Shown in pieces: positions 52,854 through 62,243 of a stretch of 64,000 nucleotides of DNA. The number at the start of each line of letters is the position of its first letter. The first letter of the stretch is position 1. The stretch lies in the NCBI RefSeq assembly GCF_027571405.1, contig NZ_CP092968.1, positions 806,001-870,000 of the forward strand, read 5' to 3'. A program made the position numbers and the translations under genes. The notes beneath the pieces are model-generated. The model searched no databases. It was given only the letters and a program-made list of their open reading frames with translations, and was not told the DNA's origin. This DNA is from Methylocystis parvus OBBP. Lineage in GTDB: Bacteria > Pseudomonadota > Alphaproteobacteria > Rhizobiales > Beijerinckiaceae.

Positions 52854-54139
52854 CGCGCCCTCGCCGCCATCCAGGAGGAAATGCGCGTGGCGAGGAAGCC
52901 GCGCAGCGCCTCGTTTTCGAGTCCCTCGAAAGCCTCATTGGCGAAGCCTTCGATCAGCAGCGCCTCCGCCTCGACGCGCGGAATGCCGCGCGCCACGAGG
53001 TAGAAGAGCTGGTCCTTGTCGAGCCGGCCGCAAGTCGCGCCATGTCCGCATTGGACGTCGTCCGCGAAGATTTCCAGCTCCGGCTTGTTGTTCATCGTGG
53101 CGCCGTCCGAGAGCAGGACGGCCTTGGACTGCATGACGCCGTCGGTCTTCTGCGCGCCCGGCCGCACCACGATCTTGCCCTGGAAGACGCCCGTGCCCTG
53201 CTCGTCGAGAATGCTGCGGAAGCGCTCGCGGCTTTCGCCATTCGGAAAAGCATGGTCGACGACCAGCGTCGTGTCGACATGCTGGCGGCCTTTGGCGAGC
53301 GTCGCGCCATTGAGCGAGACCTTCGCCCGCTCTCCATCGAGCCGCGCGAAGATCTGGCGGCGCAGCAGCCCCGCGCCTTCGAGCAGCGCGTAGGAATTGA
53401 GGCTCGCCCCTTCGTCGAGATGGGCGAGCAGGCTCATGACCCGCACCAGCGCGTCGCTTTGCCCCGAAGCGTGGGTGATAATATCGAGCGTCGCGCCCGA
53501 GGCGAGACGGACGATCAGCGCCTGATTGTCCTGCGCCGGCGCCGACGAGAGCGCGCCGGCCGTCTCGACAATCGTCGCGTGAGCGTCCTTGCCGACGATC
53601 ACGACATTGCGGCTGAAGCTCGATTGCGCCTCTTCCGACGAGACGAAGGTCGCGAGTTCGATCGTTTGTTCCAACGTTGCGCCGCCGGCGACGCGCAGCA
53701 CCACGCCGTCCTGCATCAGGGCGGCGTTGAGCGACAAGGCGGCGTCGTCCGTCTGGACGTCGCTGCTGGCGATGAGCGCCATGATCCCGGCCGCGCCCTG
53801 CCCCAGCGCCTCGCGCAATGGCTGCGCCTTTACGCCTTCCGGAAGAGCGGCGAGGTCCGAGAGGTCCGGACGGAAGACGCCGTCGAGCGTCACGAGGCGG
53901 ATCGCGCCGCATTTCGCCGGAAGCGTCAAAGCAGCCGCGTAGACGGACGCGATCGGCGCGGGCTTGGCGAGCGCGGCCTTGAGGTCCGTATAGTGCCAGG
54001 CCTCCACGCGGCGGTTCGGAAGCCCCTTGGCGGCGAAGGATTCCCAGGCCGCCTGACGCAGGCCGGTCGCTCCCTTGCCCTTCATCTCGTCGAAGAGAGA
54101 GAGAAGCGCCGCATCGGTTTCGGTGGCGAGCTTGATCAT
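52850..54139 (-). CDS. sufD: SufD, Fe-S scaffold complex subunit
   Basis: The 429-residue beta-helical protein has RRVEAWHYTDL near the N-terminus, and the C-terminal signature DDVQCGHGATCGRLDKDQLFY, which includes the histidine (CGHGATCG) used at the SufB-SufD interface. Less conserved than SufB, as normal. It sits between sufC (3-base gap) and sufS (overlap). Confidence 0.96.
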   Translation of the reverse strand: MIKLATETDAALLSLFDEMKGKGATGLRQAAWESFAAKGLPNRRVEAWHYTDLKAALAKPAPIASVYAAALTLPAKCGAIRLVTLDGVFRPDLSDLAALPEGVKAQPLREALGQGAAGIMALIASSDVQTDDAALSLNAALMQDGVVLRVAGGATLEQTIELATFVSSEEAQSSFSRNVVIVGKDAHATIVETAGALSSAPAQDNQALIVRLASGATLDIITHASGQSDALVRVMSLLAHLDEGASLNSYALLEGAGLLRRQIFARLDGERAKVSLNGATLAKGRQHVDTTLVVDHAFPNGESRERFRSILDEQGTGVFQGKIVVRPGAQKTDGVMQSKAVLLSDGATMNNKPELEIFADDVQCGHGATCGRLDKDQLFYLVARGIPRVEAEALLIEGFANEAFEGLENEALRGFLATRISSWMAARAR

Positions 54140-54142
54140 GGC

Positions 54143-54895
54143 TTACGCCGCCTCTTCAGCCAGATATTCCCGATAGCCGTGTTCTTCGAGCTCGAGAGCG
54201 AGCGCCGGCCCGCCCGAACGCTGGATGACGCCCTTCGCCATCACATGCACCGTGTCCGGCTTGATGTAGTCGAGCAGACGTTGATAGTGCGTGATGACGA
54301 GGAAAGAGCGCTTGGGATTGCGCAGAGAATTGACGCCTTCGGAGACGACGCGCAGCGCGTCGATGTCCAATCCCGAGTCGGTCTCGTCGAGAATGCCGAA
54401 TTTCGGCTGGAGCAGCGCCATCTGGAGAATGTCCATGCGCTTCTTCTCGCCGCCCGAGAAGCCGGAATTGAGCGGCCGGCGCAGCATCTCCTGCGAGACG
54501 CCGAGCTTGGCCGAGGCCTCCTTTACGGCCTTCATAAATTCGGGCGTCGCCAGCTCCTCTTCGCCGCGCGAGCGGCGCTGGGCGTTCATCGCGGCCTTGA
54601 GGAAGGTCATGGTGGCGACGCCGGGGATCTCCACCGGATATTGGAAGGCCAGGAATATTCCCTTGGCGGCGCGCTCATGCGGCTCCAGCTCAAGTATGTT
54701 CTCGCCGTCGAGCAGCACCTCGCCTTCCGTGATCTCATAGCCCTCGCGGCCGGAGATCACGTAGGAAAGCGTTGATTTGCCCGTGCCGTTGGGCCCCATG
54801 ATCGCGGCGACCTCGCCGTCCTTCACGGTGAGCGTCAGGCCTTTGAGGATCTTCCGGTCGCCGACCGAAACGTGGAGGTTCTTGATTTCGAGCAT
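54143..54895 (-). CDS. sufC: SufC ATPase
   Basis: A 250-residue ABC-type ATPase: MGPNGTGKST (Walker A), SGGEKKRMDILQMALL (signature), ILDETDSGLDIDAL (Walker B and D-loop). It powers conformational change in the SufBCD scaffold. Start ATG 54895 in MLEIKNLHVSV is the family start. A 146-base spacer with a palindromic repeat separates it from sufB, while sufC-sufD are only 3 bases apart. Confidence 0.97.
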   Translation of the reverse strand: MLEIKNLHVSVGDRKILKGLTLTVKDGEVAAIMGPNGTGKSTLSYVISGREGYEITEGEVLLDGENILELEPHERAAKGIFLAFQYPVEIPGVATMTFLKAAMNAQRRSRGEEELATPEFMKAVKEASAKLGVSQEMLRRPLNSGFSGGEKKRMDILQMALLQPKFGILDETDSGLDIDALRVVSEGVNSLRNPKRSFLVITHYQRLLDYIKPDTVHVMAKGVIQRSGGPALALELEEHGYREYLAEEAA

Positions 54896-54920
54896 CGTAA
54901 ACTCTTCCGGTCTCTGGGGC

Positions 54921-55030
54921 GTCATGGCCGGCCTTGTGCCGGTCATCCACACGCGTTTTGTATTCCTTAGTCGCGGCCAAGAGCCACATTGCTGACAGGC
55001 GTGGATGGCCGGGACGAGCCCGGCCATGAC
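54921..55030. repeat. Inverted dispersed repeat in the sufB-sufC spacer (family C)
   Basis: The left end reads GTCATGGCCGGCCTTGTGCC, then GGTCATCCACACGC; the right end reads GCGTGGATGGCC, then GGGACGAGCCCGGCCATGAC. The two ends are inverted copies of a common alphaproteobacterial dispersed repeat, separated by about 45 bases. It can form a long hairpin inside the suf mRNA. Confidence 0.8.
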
Positions 55031-55041
55031 GCAGAGCGTCG

Positions 55042-56511
55042 CTACCCCACGCTCCCTTCGAGCGAGATCGAGATCAGCTTTTGCGCCTCGACCGCGAACT
55101 CCATCGGCAGTTGCTGCAGCACGTCGCGCACGAAGCCGTTGACGATCAGCGCCGTCGCCTCTTCGGCGGAGAGCCCGCGCTGCTGCGCATAGAAGAGCTG
55201 GTCCTCGGAGATCTTCGACGTCGTCGCTTCGTGCTCGAACTGCGCGCTCGGGTTTTTCGACTCGATATAGGGAACCGTATGCGCGCCGCAGTCATGGCCG
55301 ATCAGCAGGCTGTCGCATTGCGTGAAGTTGCGCGCGCCTTCGGCTTTACGATGCGCGGAAACCTGTCCCCGATAGGTGTTCTGCGAATTGCCCGCCGAGA
55401 TGCCCTTGGAGACGATGCGGCTCTTGGTGTTGCGGCCGAGATGGATCATCTTCGTGCCGCTGTCGACCTGCTGATAGCCGTTCGACACGGCGATCGAATA
55501 GAACTCGCCCTGCGAGCCGTCGCCGCGCAGGATGCAGGACGGATATTTCCAGGTGATGGCCGAACCCGTCTCCACCTGCGTCCATGAGATATGCGAATTG
55601 CGGCCGCGGCAGTCGCCGCGCTTCGTCACGAAGTTGTAGATGCCGCCCTTGCCCTCGCTGTCGCCGGGATACCAGTTCTGCACCGTCGAATATTTGATCT
55701 CGGCGTCGTCGAGCGCCACGAGTTCGACCACGGCGGCGTGAAGCTGGTTCTCGTCGCGCTTTGGCGCCGTGCAGCCTTCGAGATAGCTCACATAGGAGCC
55801 CTCGTCGGCGATGATCAGCGTGCGCTCGAACTGTCCCGTCTTCTGCTCATTGATGCGGAAGTAAGTGGAGAGCTCCATCGGGCAGCGCACGCCCTTCGGG
55901 ATGTAGACGAAGGAGCCGTCGGAGAAGACCGCGCTGTTCAAAGTCGCGTAGAAATTGTCCGTCACCGGCACGACCGAGCCGAGATATTTCTTCACCAGCT
56001 CCGGATGCGTCTTCACAGCCTCCGAGATCGGGCAGAAGATCACGCCCGCTTTGGCCAGCTCCTCCTTGAAGGTCGTCGCGACCGAGACGCTGTCGAACAC
56101 CGCGTCCACAGCGACCTTGCGCATTTCGACGCCGGCGAGGATTTCCTGCTCCTTGAGCGGAATGCCGAGCTTCTCGTAGGTTCGCAGCAGCTCGGGATCG
56201 ACTTCGTCGAGCGACTTCGGACCCGGCGTCGACTTCGGCGCCGCGTAGTAATAGAGGTCCTGATAGTCGATCGGCGGATAGTGGACGCGCGCCCAGTTCG
56301 GCTCGTCCATGGTCAGCCAGCGGCGGTAAGCCTCGAGGCGCCATTCGGTCAGCCAATCGGGTTCGTTCTTCTTGGCGGAGATGAAGCGAACAATGTCTTC
56401 GCTCAGGCCCTTGGGGGCCTTCTCCGATTCGATATCGGTCGTGAAGCCGTATTTGTAAGCGTCAACGTCGATGGACTCGACGCGTTCAACGGTCTCCTTG
56501 AGAGCCGCCAT
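55042..56511 (-). CDS. sufB: SufB, Fe-S scaffold subunit
   Basis: The 489-residue beta-helical scaffold protein binds the nascent cluster. Conserved stretches include [77 protein letters not shown] and [19 protein letters not shown]. Start at 56511 has GGAG 9 bases upstream; the ATG at 56520 sits directly on the ribosome site. It follows the operon's first gene, a cysteine desulfurase, by 118 bases. Confidence 0.97.
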   Translation of the reverse strand: MAALKETVERVESIDVDAYKYGFTTDIESEKAPKGLSEDIVRFISAKKNEPDWLTEWRLEAYRRWLTMDEPNWARVHYPPIDYQDLYYYAAPKSTPGPKSLDEVDPELLRTYEKLGIPLKEQEILAGVEMRKVAVDAVFDSVSVATTFKEELAKAGVIFCPISEAVKTHPELVKKYLGSVVPVTDNFYATLNSAVFSDGSFVYIPKGVRCPMELSTYFRINEQKTGQFERTLIIADEGSYVSYLEGCTAPKRDENQLHAAVVELVALDDAEIKYSTVQNWYPGDSEGKGGIYNFVTKRGDCRGRNSHISWTQVETGSAITWKYPSCILRGDGSQGEFYSIAVSNGYQQVDSGTKMIHLGRNTKSRIVSKGISAGNSQNTYRGQVSAHRKAEGARNFTQCDSLLIGHDCGAHTVPYIESKNPSAQFEHEATTSKISEDQLFYAQQRGLSAEEATALIVNGFVRDVLQQLPMEFAVEAQKLISISLEGSVG

Positions 56512-56629
56512 GTCTTTCATCTCCTCGTCACGACGGGTTCAAGGCCCGCCGGCCGATCTGGTTCCCCGCCCGCTTGAGCGCTTTCCGCCGAAATGGAAGC
56601 CGGTTCGGCGTTCAGAAAGCGCGGCCAAG

Positions 56630-57799
56630 CTAAGCGACGGAACGCCGCGACCTGATCCGGTTCACGACCTCCGCAAGAACCATTCCAAACTGTTCTACAT
56701 CCTCTTCGCGAGTCGTCCAACCCAGGCTCACGCGCAAAGCTTCCTTTTCGGCGGCCCCCATGGCGGCCAGCACATGCGACTCCCGCACCTTTCCCGACGA
56801 ACAGGCCGAGCCGCTGGACGCGGCGACGCCGGAAAGATCCAGCGCCATCAAAGCCGTATGCGCAGGAATGCCCGGCAGCGCAAAGGCGGAGGTCGTCGCG
56901 ACGCGAAGCGCCCCGCGCCCAAAGAAACGCGCGTCGGGGGCGATTTCGGCAATCTTGTTTTCAAGAGAGTTGCGCATGAGGCGCAGCCGAAGCTCCTCCG
57001 CCGTCAGCCCGGCCAGCGAGGCGTCGAAAGCCGCCGCAAAGCCTGCAATTCCCGCGATATTCTCTGTCCCCGCGCGGCGTCCGAACTCCTGCCCGCCGCC
57101 CTTGGCCAGCGTTTCCGTTATGTGGAGGTCATCCTGCGCCGCCGCAAGCGCCCCGACTCCGGCTGGCCCCCCGAGCTTATGTGAGGAACAGAACAAAAAA
57201 TCCGCGCCGGTGGACGGGAAGCATGTCTCGATTCTGCCAATGGCCTGGGTGGCGTCGCAGATGAGGAGTCCGCCCGCCGTATGGACCCGTTCGGCAACCT
57301 CGCGGACAGGCTGAATCACGCCCGTCTCGTTATTTACGGCCTGAAGCGCGGCCATGATCCGCTTGCCGGCATGCCGCGCCAACGCTTCGTCGAGCGCGGC
57401 TAGCGACAACGTTCCTTCCGCCGTGAGCGCGATGCGCTCAACTGCATCCGCCGGGAAGCGATGGCCGAGCAGGACAGCCGGATGCTCGCCCGCGCCGAGG
57501 AGCAGGACCTCGAACGGGGCTGGATTTTTTCCGCGCTGCAACATGGGCGTCAGCGCCAGATTGGCGGACTCGGTCGCGCCGCTGGTGAAGGTGACGTTGC
57601 GCGCCGCCGTCCCGAGCCCCCGCCCGATCACGGCCCGCGCCTGCTCCAGCAAAGCCTTGGCGGCGCGGCCCTCGGCGTGGACGGAGGAAGCGTTCCCCGG
57701 CGCCTCCATGGCTGCCAGCATCGCCGCCCGCGCCTCGGGGCGCAGCGGCGAAGTGGCGTTGTGGTCGAGATAGATGCGGGACTTCGACATGGAGCACAT
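56630..57799 (-). CDS. Group I cysteine desulfurase (IscS/NifS-like) heading the SUF operon
   Basis: A 389-residue PLP enzyme: IYLDHNATSPLRPEA, TSGATESANLAL, SHKLGGPAGVGAL (PLP lysine), GGGQEFGRRAGTEN and the active cysteine in SSGSACSSGKV. It resembles IscS/NifS-type enzymes more than SufS, so the operon encodes two cysteine desulfurases. In many alphaproteobacteria this position follows an iscR/rirA-type regulator, but none is seen upstream. Start at 57799 (MCSMSKS) has GGAGAAGG in front; 57790 is an alternative. Confidence 0.94.
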   Translation of the reverse strand: MCSMSKSRIYLDHNATSPLRPEARAAMLAAMEAPGNASSVHAEGRAAKALLEQARAVIGRGLGTAARNVTFTSGATESANLALTPMLQRGKNPAPFEVLLLGAGEHPAVLLGHRFPADAVERIALTAEGTLSLAALDEALARHAGKRIMAALQAVNNETGVIQPVREVAERVHTAGGLLICDATQAIGRIETCFPSTGADFLFCSSHKLGGPAGVGALAAAQDDLHITETLAKGGGQEFGRRAGTENIAGIAGFAAAFDASLAGLTAEELRLRLMRNSLENKIAEIAPDARFFGRGALRVATTSAFALPGIPAHTALMALDLSGVAASSGSACSSGKVRESHVLAAMGAAEKEALRVSLGWTTREEDVEQFGMVLAEVVNRIRSRRSVA

Positions 57800-57871
57800 G
57801 TAGCCTTCTCCCGCGCGCGGGAGAAGGAAGAAACCCCATGATTCAGGACCGAACAAGGGCGTCCGCCGGTT

Positions 57872-59947
57872 TCACGGCCGCGCGGTCCTCGCCAGCCGCG
57901 CGAGGTTCACGAGCTCCGCGCGGTAGCCGAAGGGGTCCTCGCCCTTCGCGCCCTTGGCCAGCGCGATCACGTCGTCATAGCTGTATTTGCCGATATAGGG
58001 CGCGCCCTTCAGCAATTGCCCGAAGGCCGCGACCGCGATCGAGAAGCGCACATCGTCCGTCGTCGCCGACAGCTTCTCGACAGCCTGCGCATCGCCGATC
58101 GGCGACGAGATCAGCTTCGACTCGTCTTCCTTCGGCAGCTTGTAGCGCAGCTTGACGAAACCGAGTTCGCCATCGGCCGGACCCGACTCCGGCGCGATGC
58201 GCGTTTCGGCCGCGCGTTTGCCGTAGCGCAGATCGTCGACAAGCTTTTTCTCGCCCACGGGCGTAATTTCGTAGATCGCCGTCACGCGATGGCCGGAGCC
58301 GACATCGCCCGCGTCCACCTTGTCATTGTTGAAATCCTCGCGCTTCAGCGCGCGGGTTTCATAGCCGATCAGGCGATATTCCGAGACGCGCGCGGGATTC
58401 CATTCGACCTGGATCTTCACATCCCTGGCGATGGGGAAGAGAGTCGATGAAGCCTCCTCCACCAGAACCTTGCGGGCCTCGTTGAGATTGTCGACATAAG
58501 CCGCCGCGCCATTGCCGTTCTGGGCGAGCGCCTGCATCAGCGCGTCATTGTAATTGCCCTGCCCGACGCCGAGGATGGAGAGGAAAATCCCCTTGTCGCG
58601 CTTGCGCTCGATCACCCCCTTCAGCTCGCTTTGATCGGTGACGCCGACATTGAAATCGCCGTCCGTCGAAAGGATCACGCGGTTGACGGCGCCCTTGTCG
58701 AAATTCTCTTCCGCCAGACGATAGGCGTCCTGAATCCCCTGCGCGCCCGCCGTCGAGCCGCCGGCGCCCAGCGCGTCGATCGCCGCGATGATCTTGCCCT
58801 TATCGGAAATCTTGGTCGGCTCCAAAGCGACGCCCGAACCCGAGGCGTATGTAACGAGCGCCACCGTATCCTCCGGCTTCAACTCGTCGACCAGCATGCG
58901 TAGCGCGTTTTTCACGAGCGGAAGCTTGTCCTCCGACGCCATCGAGCCGGAGACGTCGACGAGGAACACGAGATTGGCGCGCGGGCGCTGCGCGCTTTGC
59001 AGCGCATAGCCCTGCACGGCGACATGCACGAGCCTGTTATGCGCGTTCCAGGGCGACGGCGCGACGGTGATCGTCGGCTTGAAGGGAATGTCCGCGCTTT
59101 CCGGCTGCGGATAATTGTAGGGGAAGTAATTGATGAACTCCTCGACGCGCACGGAATCCTTCGGCGGCAGCCGCCCCGAACTGATCGCGCGCCGCGCGAA
59201 GGCGTAGGACGCCGTGTCGACATCGATCGAAAAGGTCGAGACCGGTTCCTGCGCAACCTGTTTGACCGGGTTGATGTCCTTCGAGTCGAACTTGTCGCGG
59301 AATTCCTGATCGACGGGCGGCGGGAGCATTTCGGCCATGCCGTGCTCCGCCGGCGCCTGCATCATCACGCCATTGGCGACGGCGCGCGCGTCTTTGGGTT
59401 TGGCGAGCGGCGGCGCGGAAGCCGACATGGCGAAATTGGCGACGCGTTCGGCTTTCTTCGCTTCCTGCCGAGCGATCGTCGCGGGCTTGGCGGGAGCCGG
59501 AAGCATGAAATGCGACTGCGGCAAGGCTGCGACCTTTCCGCGATTCTCGTCGACCGCCTCCGCGACGGACGGCCGCGCTGGCGTCGGCGGCAGCGCATCG
59601 ACGACGTCGAGTCCGCCACCCGTCACATTGCCCGAGACCTTCCCGAAAGTTCCGGCGGGCTGCGCCAGATTGTGCTTATAGACCAAGAAAGCGGTCGGCG
59701 CGCCGATCATCAGCGCGGCGACGGACGCGGCGAGCGCGCGGTTTGTGTGAAGCAGACGCATGGGCTTTTTCCCCTCCGTTCGAGACAATGCGTCTCTCGG
59801 ACGGACGGGCGCGTCATTTCCTTGGGTCTCGCTCCCGCTTTTTTTCGCGTCGTCGAAAGCGGCCATGGCGGCGGCGAGCGCGGCTCGCTTCGCCGCGTCG
59901 CGCGGCGGCGGGACATCTTTGAGGCGCGTGAGGTCGGGTTCAGTCAT
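57872..59947 (-). CDS. Membrane-anchored VWA-domain protein with DUF3520 (YfbK-like), probable sigma-factor partner
   Basis: The 691-residue protein has a short cytoplasmic N-terminus (TEPDLTRLKDVPPPRDAAKR) that resembles anti-sigma N-termini, a transmembrane helix about residues 70-90 (ALAASVAALMIGAPTAFLV), a long linker, the YfbK N-terminal block (STFSIDVDTASYAFARRAI), a VWA domain with MIDAS motif FLVDVSGSMASE and STDGDFN, and a C-terminal DUF3520 domain (GFVKLRYKLPKEDE). The start has AAAGGAG. It lies downstream of an ECF sigma factor, separated by 219 bases of repeats. Confidence 0.9.
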   Translation of the reverse strand: MTEPDLTRLKDVPPPRDAAKRAALAAAMAAFDDAKKSGSETQGNDAPVRPRDALSRTEGKKPMRLLHTNRALAASVAALMIGAPTAFLVYKHNLAQPAGTFGKVSGNVTGGGLDVVDALPPTPARPSVAEAVDENRGKVAALPQSHFMLPAPAKPATIARQEAKKAERVANFAMSASAPPLAKPKDARAVANGVMMQAPAEHGMAEMLPPPVDQEFRDKFDSKDINPVKQVAQEPVSTFSIDVDTASYAFARRAISSGRLPPKDSVRVEEFINYFPYNYPQPESADIPFKPTITVAPSPWNAHNRLVHVAVQGYALQSAQRPRANLVFLVDVSGSMASEDKLPLVKNALRMLVDELKPEDTVALVTYASGSGVALEPTKISDKGKIIAAIDALGAGGSTAGAQGIQDAYRLAEENFDKGAVNRVILSTDGDFNVGVTDQSELKGVIERKRDKGIFLSILGVGQGNYNDALMQALAQNGNGAAAYVDNLNEARKVLVEEASSTLFPIARDVKIQVEWNPARVSEYRLIGYETRALKREDFNNDKVDAGDVGSGHRVTAIYEITPVGEKKLVDDLRYGKRAAETRIAPESGPADGELGFVKLRYKLPKEDESKLISSPIGDAQAVEKLSATTDDVRFSIAVAAFGQLLKGAPYIGKYSYDDVIALAKGAKGEDPFGYRAELVNLARLARTARP

Positions 59948-59979
59948 GCCGGCTCCTTTGGGGCGCAGGCGGACCGTAC

Positions 59980-59998
59980 CCTCCCCTCGAGGGGGAGG
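59980..59998. repeat. Short GC hairpin in the leader of the VWA gene
   Basis: CCTCCCC / GGGGAGG arms around TCGA, 33 bases upstream of the VWA gene start. It is related in sequence to the C/G-rich palindrome in the thiC leader. Confidence 0.55.
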
Positions 59999-60016
59999 CG
60001 TTAAGCGCGCAGCGTC

Positions 60017-60134
60017 CGTCATTGCGAGGAGCGCAGCGACGAAGCAATCCAGCGCCACGCCGGAGCTGCTGGATTGCTTCGCGTTTCCGCGAAGTCGGGT
60101 ATACCCGACTTCGAAAAAAATGCTCGCAATGACG
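60017..60134. repeat. Inverted dispersed repeat between sigma factor and VWA gene (family D)
   Basis: The unit starts CGTCATTGCGAGGAGCG, continues with GACGAAGCAATCCAG, and returns with CTGGATTGCTTCGC and finally CTCGCAATGACG, so the ends are inverted copies. Inside at 60091-60112 is a perfect 22-base palindrome centred on GGGTATACCC. This CATTGCGAGGAGC repeat type is widely dispersed in alphaproteobacterial genomes. Confidence 0.85.
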
Positions 60135-60166
60135 ATAGGCGGAGGAATGAGTGAGCCTCGCCATCA

Positions 60167-60709
60167 TCACACCGCCTCCAGCGAAATCTTGAGCCGCTTC
60201 CTGGCTTCGTGCAGACGCCAGGACACGGTCTTCTCCGCGCAGCCCATCAGCGCCGCCGCCTCGCCATGCGACAGATCCTCGCCATAGACGAGGAGCACCG
60301 CGTCGCGCTGCTGCTCGGGAAGCGCGCGCACGGCGCGCCAGAGATCGTCATTGGCGGCGGCGTCCTCGGGAGATTCGCAATCGGCGCAGTCGGCGAGTTC
60401 AATCATCTGCTCGGGCGCGAAGGCGACGACTTTTCTCCGTGCGCGGATGTGATCGACGGCCGTCGTATAGGCGATGCGATAGGCCCAGCTCGAAAAGGCG
60501 CAATCGCCGCGAAAGTTTCTGATCGCGCCGGCCATCTTCACCATCGTCTCCTGTGCGATGTCCTCGGCCTCGGTCCGCGCGCCCGACCAGCGCCAGGCGA
60601 GCGCATGCACGCGGTCGTAATGGCGCTCCGCCAATGCCGCGAAAGCCGCGCGGTCGCCCGCCGCCGCGCGCCGCGCCAATTCGCCGTCGGTCGGATCGCT
60701 CGCCGTCAA
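60167..60709 (-). CDS. ECF-type RNA polymerase sigma factor
   Basis: A 180-residue sigma-70 family protein with region 2 (YDRVHALAWRWSGARTEAED, AQETMVKM, AFSSWAYRIAYTTAVDHIR) and region 4 (LPEQQRDAVLLVYGEDLSHG, EAAALMGCAEKTVSWRLHEA). It lacks region 3. The downstream VWA/DUF3520 protein is probably its membrane-bound regulator. Two cysteines in the linker (DCADCESP) could be redox-active, but this is speculative. Confidence 0.94.
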   Translation of the reverse strand: MTASDPTDGELARRAAAGDRAAFAALAERHYDRVHALAWRWSGARTEAEDIAQETMVKMAGAIRNFRGDCAFSSWAYRIAYTTAVDHIRARRKVVAFAPEQMIELADCADCESPEDAAANDDLWRAVRALPEQQRDAVLLVYGEDLSHGEAAALMGCAEKTVSWRLHEARKRLKISLEAV

Positions 60710-60739
60710 TTCGCCCCCGAAATGTCTCGCCCCGAATGA

Positions 60740-61891
60740 TTAGACGGGAGGAGTTGGGAATTCCTTGGGGCGCGACGCAAATTTTTTCGCGGGGCTCAAC
60801 CCCGATCTTTTCACCGTTGCTCGGGGAGAGGGAACGAAGCGGCGGCGCCCCAGCCAGAAACCCAGCCTTTGCGCCATCGTCGCGAGTCCCAGCAACGAGC
60901 CCAGAAACACAAATACCGCCTCGACCGCCGCCGCCGCGAGCCCGCCGAAAACCAGCGCCCCGCGCCCGAGCGTCGCCAATATCGCCCGGGTCGCCCCGCC
61001 CCGGGCCTTGGCGAGCCGCGCGGCCTTTCCCAGTTCCGCTCCGTCTTCCGCCACGGCCAGCGCATCCTTGACTCCGCTCGCGCCGGCGCGGCGATAGATC
61101 GCAGCCGCGTCCTCTCCCACCGCCCGGAAGGTCGCGAGCGCGCCCGGCCTCACCACTTTGACGGCGGCCGCACGGGCGGCGGCGAAATCGGCTTTCGCGA
61201 CCGCCGAGAAACCCGCCGTCAGCGCCTCGCGATCCACGGCCTTGGCGGCGGTCGCTCCGAGCGCCCTGGCGAGCGGACGCGACAGTCGTCCGGCCTTCTG
61301 CGCGCTTTTGACGATGGTCATTCCCGAACGCGCCGGCAGCAGCGCGCCGACGCTCGACCATGTAACGGCCGATAAAGCGAGTCCCGCCGCCGCGAGGCCG
61401 ACGACGAGCTGATCGGGCTCCTCGCCGCGCCGGACTTTCTCGCCTTCGCTCCAGAGATCCCGAAGATCGCCATAACCAGTGAGATCGCCGATGAGCGCGC
61501 CGGTGAAAGCGGGGCCATTGTCGCGCGCGCCATGCAGAAAGCCTTGCGTGAAATCCTCGACCGTCTTTTCCTCAGCCTCGGCGTCAAGGGCGGCAAGTCG
61601 CCGCTCCTGCTCGGCGGTCGGCGCCAGGCGGCGCAGGCGGCCAAGTTCGATGAAGCTCCTGGCGAGATCTGCGTCGTCCGCCGCGAGCGCGGCGTCGAGC
61701 GCCTGCGAAAAGCGCGTGGCCGTGAGGGTCTGATCGAGCCGCGCGTCGGCGAGCGCGACCGGATCGTCCTTCGTCGCCGCGAGCCGGAGGCCGTCAAAGG
61801 CGGGCGTAAGGCTTCTCGCGGCGAGCCAGAAAAGCAGCGCCGCGAGGGAGAGGAAGAACAGCGCGCGGGCGCGCATGGGAGCGACCGTCAT
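60740..61891 (-). CDS. Membrane protein of unknown function
   Basis: From ATG 61891 the product has 383 residues. An N-terminal hydrophobic helix (ARALFFLSLAALLFWLAARS) is followed by an alanine-rich helical part (FSQALDAALAADDADLARS), a hydrophobic block around DQLVVGLAAAGLALSAVTWS, and a C-terminal pair of helices (ALVFGGLAAAAVEAVFVFLG). It looks like a membrane or envelope protein, perhaps related to a phage or repeat-domain helper, but no family is recognised. It lies 30 bases upstream of the sigma-factor gene on the same strand, so could share its transcript. The ribosome site is poor. Confidence 0.6.
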   Translation of the reverse strand: MTVAPMRARALFFLSLAALLFWLAARSLTPAFDGLRLAATKDDPVALADARLDQTLTATRFSQALDAALAADDADLARSFIELGRLRRLAPTAEQERRLAALDAEAEEKTVEDFTQGFLHGARDNGPAFTGALIGDLTGYGDLRDLWSEGEKVRRGEEPDQLVVGLAAAGLALSAVTWSSVGALLPARSGMTIVKSAQKAGRLSRPLARALGATAAKAVDREALTAGFSAVAKADFAAARAAAVKVVRPGALATFRAVGEDAAAIYRRAGASGVKDALAVAEDGAELGKAARLAKARGGATRAILATLGRGALVFGGLAAAAVEAVFVFLGSLLGLATMAQRLGFWLGRRRFVPSPRATVKRSGLSPAKKFASRPKEFPTPPV

Positions 61892-61940
61892 AGGGAAGAT
61901 GTAGGGATGAATATTTCGCGGCGTTAGGGCGCATCGAAGA

Positions 61941-62243
61941 TCAGCGGTTGTCGAAAAGACTTGGCCGCACATTTTGGGCTGTGTGGAATACGGCGCGAAT
62001 AAGGACGCCGTCCTCCTCCTCGGTGTAGAAAACATCATGGGACTGGAAGCGAAACCGCCGCGCGCCTCTCAATAATTCATCGGCGGAGGTCCCCATTTTA
62101 GGGAAATCGGCGAGCAAGCCGAAAGTACGTTCGAGACCTTCGTGATAGGCTCTCGCCTGATAGAGACCGAATCTCCGGGCAGTAAATGCGCCAATGTCGC
62201 TAATTTGGCGTCTCGCCTGGAAGGAGAGGCGATACTTACTCAC
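61941..62243 (-). CDS. ParE/RelE-superfamily toxin
   Basis: A 100-residue protein: YRLSFQARRQISDIGAFTAR, RFGLYQARAYHEGLERTF, LADFPKMGTSADEL, RRFRFQSHDVFYTEEEDGVL. This is the ParE-type toxin pattern (gyrase or ribosome-targeting RelE fold). It overlaps the antitoxin frame by 8 bases, as expected for a TA pair. No C-terminal defect is seen. Confidence 0.9.
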   Translation of the reverse strand: MSKYRLSFQARRQISDIGAFTARRFGLYQARAYHEGLERTFGLLADFPKMGTSADELLRGARRFRFQSHDVFYTEEEDGVLIRAVFHTAQNVRPSLFDNR

